A stretch of DNA of 64,000 nucleotides, taken from positions 186,001 to 250,000 of the forward strand of contig NZ_JAEKJZ010000006.1 of the NCBI RefSeq assembly GCF_017309185.1, given 5' to 3'. The translations under genes were made by a program, and so were the position numbers. The DNA is from Roseibium aggregatum (GTDB lineage Bacteria > Pseudomonadota > Alphaproteobacteria > Rhizobiales > Stappiaceae). The notes beneath the pieces are model-generated. The model did not search any database, was not told where the DNA came from, and saw nothing but the letters and a program-made list of their open reading frames with translations. Position 1 is the first letter of the stretch. Every line of letters starts with the position of its first letter. This document shows positions 27,715 through 35,229 of the stretch, one piece after another.

Positions 27715-28176
27715 CTATTGCCAGCCGTTATCAATGGCCTCCCGTTCCTCCCTTTTCGACAGCATCCCACCGGAAGGCTCGCTATTGCCGTTGAAGGTCG
27801 GTTCTTGTCTTTTGAATATTCCTTTAAGCAAATTACCAGAAGCTGGCTTTTGTGAGGCAGACGTACCGGGAACTGCGCTTCCTCCAGAAGAATTTGAACC
27901 GGAAGACCCTTGCGAGGACGAGCCGCCCGATCCGCCCGAGCTTCCGCTTCCGCCGCCGGACGAATTCGATCCGCCGCCCGAGCTCGAGCCTCCGCCTCCA
28001 CCGCCTCGCCCGCCATCGCCACGCGATTGCGCGGAAGCGCTGATGCTGTCTTTCAGGTCCAGGACCGGACTGAAAAAGACGAGCGAAAACGCCATGGACG
28101 AAGCGACGACGACCGGCAGCACGCGGAACATCGCAGAGAGGCGGCCTTGCAATGTGATCTGGCGGTTGTGGTTCAT
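27715..28176 (-). CDS. Gly/Ser-rich exported hypothetical protein
   Basis: A 153-residue protein with a hydrophobic segment at about 15-37 (VLPVVVASSMAFSLVFFSP), perhaps a signal peptide cut near SASA-Q or an anchor. Residues 51-102 are almost only Gly and Ser. The last 50 residues are charged and polar (LLKGIFKRQEPTFNG ... SKREEREAIDNGWQ). The repeat tract makes a flexible linker or wall-spanning segment likely. I do not recognise the family. It is the first gene of the unit divergent from the sigma factor, which suggests it is part of the same regulon. Confidence 0.65.
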   Translation of the reverse strand: MNHNRQITLQGRLSAMFRVLPVVVASSMAFSLVFFSPVLDLKDSISASAQSRGDGGRGGGGGGSSSGGGSNSSGGGSGSSGGSGGSSSQGSSGSNSSGGSAVPGTSASQKPASGNLLKGIFKRQEPTFNGNSEPSGGMLSKREEREAIDNGWQ

Positions 28177-28356
28177 CGGAGTTGTCAGGTTTCTAAAAAT
28201 GGGTTTTCCAGCCTTTGGAAAACAATACAGTTTTCCCTTTTCAAAGCCACAACACTTAAGATCGCCGTTTTCTTCCTAAAATTAGACTAAAAAAAGTCCG
28301 GATTAAAAACTCATTCTGCGTGTTAATATATTCAGAGCGGTTTTGCGGAGAACTCC

Positions 28357-28899
28357 TTGCCTGAAGATAGACTTAAAACGGATATGATCCGTTTGCTCCC
28401 CAAGCTGAGGAGTTTCGCGCTGAGGCTGTGCCGGAATCCGGATCAGGCAGACGATCTGGTGCAGACAACTTGCGAACGCGCGATCCGGTCGCTGGATCAA
28501 TTCGATCCCGCGACCCGCCTCGACAGCTGGATGTTTAGAATTATGCAAAACCTTCATTTTAACAATGTCCGCGATACCACGAACAGGGCCAGACTGTTCG
28601 ATCTTGCAATGCTGGATTTCGAGGAAAGCTACGACGGAGACAAAGCCGCCGCGAGCAGCCTCGAGTTGCAGAAAGTTCAGGCGTTCATCGGAAAGCTGGA
28701 CGAAGACAACCGGGAAGTCCTGTTGAAGATCGCGGTCGAGGGCCGCAGCTACAAGGATGTGTCCGAGGAACTCGGCGTTCCCATCGGAACGGTGACCAGC
28801 CGGCTCGCGCGTGCACGTCTGAAACTGCGGGAATTTCTGGAGCCGAACGAAACTGCGCCTGAGATCAAGCTGCGCAGCATGCCAGGGGGTGTGTTATGA
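28357..28899 (+). CDS. ECF-type RNA polymerase sigma factor
   Basis: A 180-residue sigma factor with region 2 (about 10-85: LRSFALRLCRNPDQADDLVQ, then TRLDSWMFRIMQNLHFNNVRD) and region 4 (about 115-165: VLLKIAVEGRSYKDVSEELG, then IGTVTSRLARARLKLREFL). It lacks sigma regions 1 and 3. The TTG at 28357 is chosen because GGAG lies six bases before it; the ATG at 28384 has no such site. Its stop overlaps the ATG of the anti-sigma-like gene by four bases. The 180-base divergent region upstream is AT-rich and holds a GGAAAAC/GTTTTCC inverted repeat near 28217-28237. No nepR or phyR is nearby, so it is not obviously EcfG. Confidence 0.92.
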   Translation: MPEDRLKTDMIRLLPKLRSFALRLCRNPDQADDLVQTTCERAIRSLDQFDPATRLDSWMFRIMQNLHFNNVRDTTNRARLFDLAMLDFEESYDGDKAAASSLELQKVQAFIGKLDEDNREVLLKIAVEGRSYKDVSEELGVPIGTVTSRLARARLKLREFLEPNETAPEIKLRSMPGGVL

Positions 28900-29594
28900 C
28901 ATTCGACGAAAAGCGGGAGCAGATTTTACTGGCCTCCGAGATCGGCCGGATACTCGATGGCGAGGGTTCGCCCAAGGAGCGGGCCGAGCTGCTTGAAACC
29001 CTCCGGGGCGAGCAGGACGCGAACCGGATGCTGCAACAGTTGGCGCACGACAACCGTCTTGTCCAGCAGGCGATACCGGCTCCCGTTCCGCAGGAAAGCC
29101 TGGATCGCTTCGAGGCCGTCATCGGCCGCGAATTCACCAGGCGAAACGCCCCGCCGGTTCGAAGCCAGCATCCGGTCTGGACCGGATATTTCGCCCAGGC
29201 GGCGGCGGCCCTGTTTCTGGTTGCCGGGACCTTCATGTTTACCTCCTTCTGGATGGAGTCCCGCATGGATTCCGCCGTGGCGTCTCTTGCCGCGCGCCTT
29301 GAAACCGACCGGTTCCTGATTGCCCAGACAGTGCAGGAAGCGCTCGAAACCAAAGTGAGTGGCGATCCGATCTATATCAGCCACGAGGGGGACTGGACCG
29401 AAACCTTCACACCGGTTCAGACCTACAAAAGCAAAAGCGGTCACTGGTGCCGCCAGTATGTGCGCGAATCGACGTTCAGCGGGCTCGATATGACGATCCG
29501 GGGAACCGCGTGCCGGGATCAGAATGGCACCTGGACCACCGTCTTCGCCGAACCGGTCACCGGTGATTTCAGCAGCGAGACGCCAGGTATCTGA
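28896..29594 (+). CDS. Membrane anti-sigma-factor-like protein with surface-antigen-type C-terminal domain
   Basis: A 232-residue protein coupled to the sigma gene by an ATGA overlap. The N-terminal 95 residues are charged and helical (EIGRILDGEGSPKERAELLE) as in cytoplasmic anti-sigma domains, though no HxxxCxxC zinc motif is seen. One membrane helix runs about 99-119 (FAQAAAALFLVAGTFMFTSF). The extracytoplasmic part ends in a domain (YKSKSGHWCRQYVRE ... IRGTACRDQNGTW, C185 and C206) that matches the pattern of the nearby lipoprotein. Inference: it holds the sigma factor and senses the envelope through this domain. A terminator follows. Confidence 0.72.
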   Translation: MTFDEKREQILLASEIGRILDGEGSPKERAELLETLRGEQDANRMLQQLAHDNRLVQQAIPAPVPQESLDRFEAVIGREFTRRNAPPVRSQHPVWTGYFAQAAAALFLVAGTFMFTSFWMESRMDSAVASLAARLETDRFLIAQTVQEALETKVSGDPIYISHEGDWTETFTPVQTYKSKSGHWCRQYVRESTFSGLDMTIRGTACRDQNGTWTTVFAEPVTGDFSSETPGI

Positions 29595-29896
29595 CAAACC
29601 CGTAATTTCGCGGTCACCTCGTTCGCCGGGCCTGGACGTTTCCCGTTTCAGGCCTTTCGGATTGTTTTCGGACCGCGGTGGCTGTTGTCGCCTTTGCGAC
29701 ACGGTTTTTTTCAGGCCCGGCAGAATTCCATCTTAGTCCCTTCACTGCAATTGACAGTCGCCATGCAGGTCAGTACCGTCCAGCGCCATGCGCCACGATT
29801 GGCCAATTTCCGCCATTTATGACGTTGGGTCATGTTGGTGGGGTGGCCTTATAATGCGGTGCGGTGAAAGCCGGCCCAGCAAGAGGTTGAGACCAA
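29595..29896 (+). other. Intergenic region before etfB with a possible promoter
   Basis: Three hundred bases without a gene. A terminator at 29686-29711 closes the sigma operon. TATAAT at 29850-29855, with a poor TTGGGT upstream at 29825-29830 (19-base spacing), is a plausible promoter for etfB 41 bases before its start. AGAGG precedes the etfB ATG. Confidence 0.45.
29686..29711 (+). terminator. Rho-independent terminator of the sigma/anti-sigma operon
   Basis: TGTCGC (29686-29691), loop CTTT, GCGACA (29696-29701), CGG, then a run of seven T. It is about 90 bases after the anti-sigma-like gene. Confidence 0.85.
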
Positions 29897-30646
29897 ATGA
29901 AAATCCTCGTGCCCGTGAAACGGGTCATCGATTATAATGTGAAAGTTCGCGTGAAGCCGGACGGTTCAGGTGTTGATCTTGCCAACGTCAAGATGTCCAT
30001 GAACCCGTTCGACGAGATCTCGGTCGAAGAAGCCCTGCGGCTCAAGGAAGCGGGAAAGGCGACCGAGGTCGTTGTCGTGTCCGTTGGACCGCAGCAGGCT
30101 ACGGAGACGCTGCGCACCGGTCTGGCCATGGGCGCCGACCGCGGCATTCTGGTCAAGACGGACGATGCCACGGAGCCGCTGGCGGTCGCCAAGATCTTGA
30201 AGGCCATCGTCGCGGAAGAAGAGCCGGGGCTCGTGATCCTCGGCAAGCAGGCCATTGACGACGACTGCAATCAGACCGGCCAGATGCTGGCCGCCCTGCT
30301 CGGCTGGAGCCAGGGTACATTCGCGTCCAAGGTCGATCTTGGCGAAGGCACGGTGGATGTTACCCGTGAGGTCGATGGCGGTCTCCAGACCGTGAAGCTG
30401 AAACTTCCGGCGATCGTGACCACGGACCTGCGTCTCAACGAGCCGCGCTATGCTTCCCTGCCGAACATCATGAAAGCGAAGAAAAAGCCGATTGACGAGA
30501 AATCCCCGGCCGATCTGGGTGTCGACACCGCGCCGCGTCTGACCGTTGTTTCCACCGCCGAACCGGCCGCGCGCGAAGCGGGCATCAAGGTGGATTCCAT
30601 CGGCGCTCTGGTCGACAAACTCAAAAATGAAGCCGGCGTCCTTTAA
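29897..30646 (+). CDS. etfB: Electron transfer flavoprotein subunit beta
   Basis: A 249-residue subunit. It opens [20 protein letters not shown] and has [19 protein letters not shown] and the ADP/AMP-binding [11 protein letters not shown] region. The [20 protein letters not shown] and [28 protein letters not shown] signatures also match, the latter reading [12 protein letters not shown] here. With EtfA it accepts electrons from acyl-CoA dehydrogenases and passes them to ETF-ubiquinone oxidoreductase. It is followed by etfA after 21 bases. Confidence 0.98.
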   Translation: MKILVPVKRVIDYNVKVRVKPDGSGVDLANVKMSMNPFDEISVEEALRLKEAGKATEVVVVSVGPQQATETLRTGLAMGADRGILVKTDDATEPLAVAKILKAIVAEEEPGLVILGKQAIDDDCNQTGQMLAALLGWSQGTFASKVDLGEGTVDVTREVDGGLQTVKLKLPAIVTTDLRLNEPRYASLPNIMKAKKKPIDEKSPADLGVDTAPRLTVVSTAEPAAREAGIKVDSIGALVDKLKNEAGVL

Positions 30647-30667
30647 GGACCTGCAGGAGGATACAAA

Positions 30668-31600
30668 ATGACAACACTTCTTGTGGCCGAACACGCCGGC
30701 GGTGCCTTGAACGACGCTACCGCGAAGGCCTTGACGGCGGCCGTCGCCCTGGGCGGCGACGTGCATGTTCTCGTCGCCGGAAAGGGCGTACAGGGCGTTG
30801 CCGAGGAAGCTGCGAAACTTTCCGGTGTGGCGAAGGTCCTGATCGCCGAAGGCGATGCACTGGAGCACCAGCTCGCCGAGCCGATGGCCGACCTGATCGT
30901 GGGCCTTGCCGGTGACTATGACGCGATTGTCGCGCCGGCGACCGCCAACGGCAAAAACACCCTGCCGCGCGTCGCGGCCCTTCTCGATGTCATGCAGATT
31001 TCCGACATCACCGCCGTTGTCGATGCGGAGACCTTCGAGCGGCCGATCTATGCGGGCAACGCGATCCAGACGGTCAAGTCCGGCGATCCGAAAAAGGTGA
31101 TCACAGTCCGGACCTCGACCTTCGCGGCAGCGGAACAGGGCGGATCGGCGGCGGTCGAGACCGTTTCCGGTGTGGACGGTTCGGGTCTTTCCGAATTCGT
31201 CGGCGAGGAACTTTCCAAGTCCGATCGTCCGGAGCTGACCTCCGCGAAGATCATCATTTCCGGTGGCCGCGCTCTCGGGTCGGAAGAAAAGTTCCAGGAA
31301 GTCATCATGCCGGTTGCGGATGCGCTCGGCGCGGCCGTCGGGGCCTCCCGCGCGGCTGTCGATGCCGGCTACGCGCCGAACGACTGGCAGGTCGGGCAGA
31401 CCGGCAAGGTCGTCGCTCCGGATCTTTACATTGCCTGCGGCATCTCGGGTGCGATTCAGCATCTCGCCGGCATGAAGGACTCGAAGGTGATCGTCGCGAT
31501 CAACAAGGACGAGGAAGCCCCGATCTTCCAGGTTGCCGACTACGGTCTGGTTGCGGATCTGTTCGAAGTCCTGCCCGAATTGAAGGCCGCGGTCGAATAA
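30668..31600 (+). CDS. etfA: Electron transfer flavoprotein subunit alpha
   Basis: A 310-residue FAD-binding subunit. The C-terminal FAD domain is clear: IISGGRALGSEEKF, then VGASRAAVDAGYAPNDWQVGQTGK, then LYIACGISGAIQHLAGMKDS, then AINKDEEAPIFQVADYGLV. GCAGGAGG lies seven bases before the ATG. It is the second gene of the etfBA pair, ending in a terminator before the dehydrogenase gene. Confidence 0.98.
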   Translation: MTTLLVAEHAGGALNDATAKALTAAVALGGDVHVLVAGKGVQGVAEEAAKLSGVAKVLIAEGDALEHQLAEPMADLIVGLAGDYDAIVAPATANGKNTLPRVAALLDVMQISDITAVVDAETFERPIYAGNAIQTVKSGDPKKVITVRTSTFAAAEQGGSAAVETVSGVDGSGLSEFVGEELSKSDRPELTSAKIIISGGRALGSEEKFQEVIMPVADALGAAVGASRAAVDAGYAPNDWQVGQTGKVVAPDLYIACGISGAIQHLAGMKDSKVIVAINKDEEAPIFQVADYGLVADLFEVLPELKAAVE

Positions 31601-31623
31601 TACCTGCGGCAAATTCATCACGG

Positions 31624-31661
31624 ACCCCGGAGCGAATGATAGTTTTCGCTTCGGGGTTCTT
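31624..31661 (+). terminator. Terminator after etfA
   Basis: ACCCCGGAGCGAA (31624-31636) pairs with TTCGCTTCGGGGT (31645-31657) with one G-T pair across an eight-base loop, then TCTT. The T-run is weak, so termination may be partial. Confidence 0.65.
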
Positions 31662-31739
31662 GCCGTTCGGCGCAAGACTTGCCAAAAATAGCCGCAATAT
31701 GGCCCAACGGGTCACTACTTAGCAGATCGGGTTTTCAGT

Positions 31740-32621
31740 ATGGCTGTCGAAATCAAGAAAGTCGGCGTGATTGGGTCAGGTCAAATGGGCAGCGGTATCG
31801 CGCATGTCTGCTCCCTTGCCGGCTACGAAGTGCGTTTGAGCGACATTTCCATGGAGCGGATTGAGTCGGGTCTTGCCTCGATCAACGGAAACATGGCCCG
31901 GCAGGTGTCCAAGTCGCTGATTACGGAAGAAGCCAGAACCGCAGCTCTGGACCGCATCAAGGCCGCGGAAGATCTCGATCTTTTGAGAGATATGGATCTG
32001 GTGATCGAATCCGCGGTCGAAAATGAGCAGGTCAAACGGAAGATCTTCTCTCAGCTCTGCCCGATCCTGAAACCGGAAGCCATCCTGGCGACCAACACCT
32101 CGTCGATTTCCATCACGCGTCTGGCTGCCACGACCGACCGGCCGGAGCGGTTTATCGGCATTCACTTCATGAACCCGGTTCCCATCATGGAACTGGTCGA
32201 ACTGGTTCGCGGCATCGCCACCGAGGATGAAACTTTCGAAGCCTCCAAGGTGTTTTGCGACAGGCTCGGCAAACAGATCGCGGTCGCCGAGGACTTTCCC
32301 GCCTTCATGGTCAACCGGATTCTGCTGCCGATGATCAATGAGGCAATCTATACGCTTTATGAAGGGGTCGGGTCGGTCGAATCCATCGACAAGGCGATGC
32401 GACTGGGTGCGAACCACCCCATGGGACCGCTGCAGCTTGCCGATTTCATCGGTCTGGATACCTGTCTGTCGATCATGCAGGTGCTCTATGAAGGGCTGGC
32501 CGACACCAAGTACCGTCCCTGTCCGCTGCTGGTGAAATATGTCGAGGCCGGCTGGCTCGGCCGGAAGACTCAGCGCGGCTTCTACGACTATCGCGGAGAG
32601 ACGCCCGTTCCGACCCGCTAA
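31740..32621 (+). CDS. 3-hydroxybutyryl-CoA dehydrogenase family protein
   Basis: A 293-residue NAD-dependent 3-hydroxyacyl-CoA dehydrogenase. Seen: the Rossmann motif VGVIGSGQMGSGIAHV near residues 8-23, NTSSISITRLA, the catalytic-histidine segment GIHFMNPVPIMELVELV, AVAEDFPAFMVNRIL, and GANHPMGPLQLADFIGLD in the C-terminal domain. It oxidises (S)-3-hydroxybutyryl-CoA or reduces acetoacetyl-CoA. Position after etfBA fits beta-oxidation or butyrate-type metabolism. The stand-alone form lacks a hydratase fusion. Confidence 0.96.
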   Translation: MAVEIKKVGVIGSGQMGSGIAHVCSLAGYEVRLSDISMERIESGLASINGNMARQVSKSLITEEARTAALDRIKAAEDLDLLRDMDLVIESAVENEQVKRKIFSQLCPILKPEAILATNTSSISITRLAATTDRPERFIGIHFMNPVPIMELVELVRGIATEDETFEASKVFCDRLGKQIAVAEDFPAFMVNRILLPMINEAIYTLYEGVGSVESIDKAMRLGANHPMGPLQLADFIGLDTCLSIMQVLYEGLADTKYRPCPLLVKYVEAGWLGRKTQRGFYDYRGETPVPTR

Positions 32622-32643
32622 GGGTTTTGGCCGTTCCTGTCTG

Positions 32644-34131
32644 ATGAACCTTGCCCGTTATTGCCTGTCCAACGCCAGCCCGTCCGGGGCAAAGACGGCG
32701 CTGGAGGTTGTGGGCCCCGGCGCCGAGGTTCTGGAAGTCTGGAGCTACGACCGGCTGACGGCGACCGTTCTCGCCGTCGCCGCCGGCCTGCGCGCGACCG
32801 GGATGAAAACCGGGGACCGGATTCTTCTCAGAGTCGGTCACTCCAGCGATTTTCCGCTTCTTTTTTTCGGCGCGATCGCAGGCGGTTTCGTGCCGGTTCC
32901 GACGTCCGCCCTCCTGACCTCTTCCGAAGCTTCGGCGATCCTGGCGGACAGCGGCGCGGGTCTTGTGCTCCACGATGGCGAGACGGTTCTTCCCGAAGGA
33001 GACGGCATTCCGTTTCTCGGGCCCGACGGCATCCAGGATCTCAAGTCGTCACCCCCGGGGTCCTTCGCCGAAAGCCGTGACGGCGATCCGGCCTTCCTGA
33101 TCTACACCTCAGGAACCAGCGGGACCCCAAAGGGGGTTCTGCATGCCCAGAGAGCCGCGAGCGCGCGCCGTCCGATGTATGAGGGCTGGTACGGAATCTC
33201 GGCCGCCGACCGACTGCTTCACGCGGGTGCCTTCAACTGGACCTATACCTTGGGCGTGGGCCTGATGGACCCCTGGGCGAACGGCGCCACAAGCATCGTT
33301 TATGACGGGCCGCGCGATCCGGAGATCTGGCCGGGCATTATCGAGAAAAGCCGGGCAAGCCTGTTTGCCGCCGTTCCGAGTCTCTACCGGCGCATCCTCA
33401 AGTACGGCGAGGTCTCTCCCGCCTCGTTTCACGCGCTTCGCCATGGCCTGACGGCGGGGGAGGCGTTGCCGGCGGGACTTTACAGCGACTGGAAGAACCG
33501 GACAGGGCGCGAGCTCTATGAAGCCCTCGGCATGAGCGAGATCTCCACCTACATTTCCAGCGGTCCGGATCTTGCCGTCAGGCCCGGCTCTCCGGGAAAA
33601 CCGCAAGCGGGGCGCAAGGTTGCGGTCCTGCGCGAAACGACGGATGCCGAAGACTTTGCCTTGGCGGGAGAAGCCGGTCTGCTGGCGGTGCACCGGGATG
33701 AACCAGGCCTGATGCTGGGCTACTGGAACCGACCGGAAGAAACAGCGGCGGCATTTCGGGGCGACTGGTTTTTGACCGGAGACCGGGCGCGCAAGGACGA
33801 AGACGGCTACTACTGGTACGAAGGTCGGGCCGACGACCTCATGAACGCCTTTGGATACAGGGTTGCGCCTGAAGAAGTGGAGCGGGTGCTCGCATCGCAT
33901 CCTCAGGTGCTGGAAGTGGCTGTGACGGCCGTTCCCGCACGCGCGGGCGTCAGCCTTGTCACTGCATTCGTGGTGCCTCGAGACGCGAAGCAATTCGACG
34001 AAGACAGCCTGGCCAGTTACGCTGCGGACCACCTCGCCGAGTACAAGCGGCCCAAGGCGTTCAGGATCATGGACCAGCTCCCGCGGACGCCTTCCGGCAA
34101 GGTTCAGCGGAAGTCCCTCAGGCAAACTTAG
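32644..34131 (+). CDS. AMP-dependent acyl-CoA synthetase/ligase
   Basis: A 495-residue ANL-superfamily enzyme. Seen: FLIYTSGTSGTPKGVLHAQR, the EALGMSEIS acceptor-recognition motif, the GDWFLTGDRARKDEDGYYWY hinge followed by GRADDLMNAFGYRVAPEEVE, and the C-terminal PRTPSGKVQRKSL lysine. Overall it resembles acetate/benzoate-type ligases more than long-chain ones; the substrate cannot be fixed. The ATG at 32644 is 23 bases after the dehydrogenase stop, so they are likely co-transcribed; no good ribosome binding site is visible. Confidence 0.92.
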   Translation: MNLARYCLSNASPSGAKTALEVVGPGAEVLEVWSYDRLTATVLAVAAGLRATGMKTGDRILLRVGHSSDFPLLFFGAIAGGFVPVPTSALLTSSEASAILADSGAGLVLHDGETVLPEGDGIPFLGPDGIQDLKSSPPGSFAESRDGDPAFLIYTSGTSGTPKGVLHAQRAASARRPMYEGWYGISAADRLLHAGAFNWTYTLGVGLMDPWANGATSIVYDGPRDPEIWPGIIEKSRASLFAAVPSLYRRILKYGEVSPASFHALRHGLTAGEALPAGLYSDWKNRTGRELYEALGMSEISTYISSGPDLAVRPGSPGKPQAGRKVAVLRETTDAEDFALAGEAGLLAVHRDEPGLMLGYWNRPEETAAAFRGDWFLTGDRARKDEDGYYWYEGRADDLMNAFGYRVAPEEVERVLASHPQVLEVAVTAVPARAGVSLVTAFVVPRDAKQFDEDSLASYAADHLAEYKRPKAFRIMDQLPRTPSGKVQRKSLRQT

Positions 34132-34158
34132 GGTCCGAACTGTCCAGGTAAGTGTTGG

Positions 34159-34173
34159 TTAACCGTTGAGTAA
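34159..34173 (+). promoter_or_regulatory. Near-consensus CtrA-type site upstream of the YjfB-like gene
   Basis: TTAACCGTTGAGTAA is TTAA-N7-GTAA, one base from the CtrA consensus, ending 41 bases before the start of the motility-type small protein. Flagellar genes are typical CtrA targets in this class. Confidence 0.4.
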
Positions 34174-34214
34174 GGGCAACCGTTTAAACTGTCGCCTGAA
34201 TCGGGGAGCTTCAA

Positions 34215-34418
34215 ATGGACAGCGTCGGTATTGCCAGCACATACGCCTTGACCAGTCAGGCGCAGACCCAGCAGGCGCTTCAGTCCGAAATGATGAAGAT
34301 GGCTGTCCAGCAGGACGCCAGCCTGGTTGCCCTTCTCCAGGAAGGCGCGGAAAATCTCCAGTCGGCGCAGGCCGCCCCAGCCCCTGGCCTTGGTGGCCAG
34401 GTGGATGTGACAGCCTGA
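34215..34418 (+). CDS. YjfB-like putative motility protein
   Basis: A 67-residue protein of the small YjfB family (Pfam 'putative motility protein'): helical middle with SQAQTQQALQSEMMKMAVQQDASLVALLQ. It ends in G-L-G-G-Q-V-D-V-T-A, a motif shared with the next two small proteins. No signal peptide. GGGGAG lies about ten bases before the ATG. A CtrA-like site lies upstream. The molecular function of this family is not known to me. Confidence 0.78.
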   Translation: MDSVGIASTYALTSQAQTQQALQSEMMKMAVQQDASLVALLQEGAENLQSAQAAPAPGLGGQVDVTA

Positions 34419-34456
34419 CGAATCAGGCACCCAATCCTTAACAACCGCACGGAAAT

Positions 34457-34483
34457 CACGCGATTTCGGCGTTGAATCGCGTG
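34457..34483. other. Stem-loop after the YjfB-like gene
   Basis: CACGCGATT (34457-34465) pairs perfectly with AATCGCGTG (34475-34483) over a nine-base loop. The following bases (TTGTCTCC) are not a T-run, so it may be a weak terminator or an mRNA stabiliser. The rest of 34419-34712 is AT-rich, without a gene, and must hold the promoter of the next small gene. Confidence 0.55.
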
Positions 34484-34712
34484 TTGTCTCCGATCCTGGC
34501 TTTTCTTGAACACCGATTTTAGGCGCTTTGGAATGTATTCGTGGCTGTTTCGAATTCAATGACTTGTCGAAAATTACCTAAAGTTTTAAATAAATTTTTC
34601 CTTTCTCATAAGTATCCGCCAAAGCATAAACCAGACTTCCCGTTTCCATTTACGAATGCGCTCTACTCCTGAGGCACAATAAAAGCCAAGATCAATCGGG
34701 ATTGGAAGCATT

Positions 34713-34973
34713 ATGCCTGAAGCGATAGGACATGGACCCGCTCAGGCCTTCCCGCCTACGCTTGGACAGCCTCGGACGGAAAAGGTTGCTCAACAGGCGG
34801 AAGCGGCGAGGGCCCGTCAGTCTGAAGCCGCCGCCGAGACAGTTCAGCGACAGGCAAATTTCAGTTCGAACCGCGCCGAATTGCTCAGCGAGCAGGCTGA
34901 GAAACTCGAAAAACGCGCGGAGAACCGCAACGTCGATGACGGCCTCGGCCGCTACGTGGACATCAGCGTTTAA
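34713..34973 (+). CDS. Small hypothetical protein with GLGxxVDIS-type C-terminus (first)
   Basis: An 86-residue soluble protein. Residues 25-70 look like a single long amphipathic helix (VAQQAEAARARQSEAAAETV, then LLSEQAEKLEKRAENR). It ends G-L-G-R-Y-V-D-I-S-V. The start ATG has GGAAG upstream. The next gene starts 36 bases later. I do not recognise a family beyond the C-terminal resemblance to its neighbours. Confidence 0.7.
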   Translation: MPEAIGHGPAQAFPPTLGQPRTEKVAQQAEAARARQSEAAAETVQRQANFSSNRAELLSEQAEKLEKRAENRNVDDGLGRYVDISV

Positions 34974-35009
34974 GCGCGATCAACGCTGCCCGGCAAAGGA
35001 GTATCGATC

Positions 35010-35216
35010 ATGTCGAGCATAACGGAAAGCAATTCATCAGCGGCCTACAGCACCGCGGAAGTGCGCCAGCAACTGGCGACAAACGCGGTTCGCGATCAGA
35101 ACGAACAGGAACGCCAGGTCGCGACGCGTCTCGAGGAAGCTTCGGAAAATGAAGAAGCCCGCCGCGAAAGCCGCAAGATTCCAGGCCTCGGAGAAGCCGT
35201 CGACATCACGGTGTGA
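35010..35216 (+). CDS. Small hypothetical protein with GLGxxVDIT-type C-terminus (second)
   Basis: A 68-residue protein, largely helical and charged (AEVRQQLATNAVRDQNEQER, then EEASENEEARRESRKI), ending G-L-G-E-A-V-D-I-T-V. AAAGGAG lies eight bases before the ATG. With the preceding gene it forms a two-gene unit; both share the same architecture as the YjfB-like protein (helix plus GLG-tail). It converges on tlpA with a 13-base gap. Confidence 0.7.
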   Translation: MSSITESNSSAAYSTAEVRQQLATNAVRDQNEQERQVATRLEEASENEEARRESRKIPGLGEAVDITV

Positions 35217-35229
35217 CCGCGCCTGATCG

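Noticed and set aside
28357-28899. Assignment of the sigma factor as general-stress EcfG
   Set aside because: No nepR or phyR neighbours are seen; it has its own membrane anti-sigma-like partner instead.
29966-31675. 569-codon open frame on the minus strand
   Set aside because: Antisense to etfB and etfA, both full-length and unambiguous.
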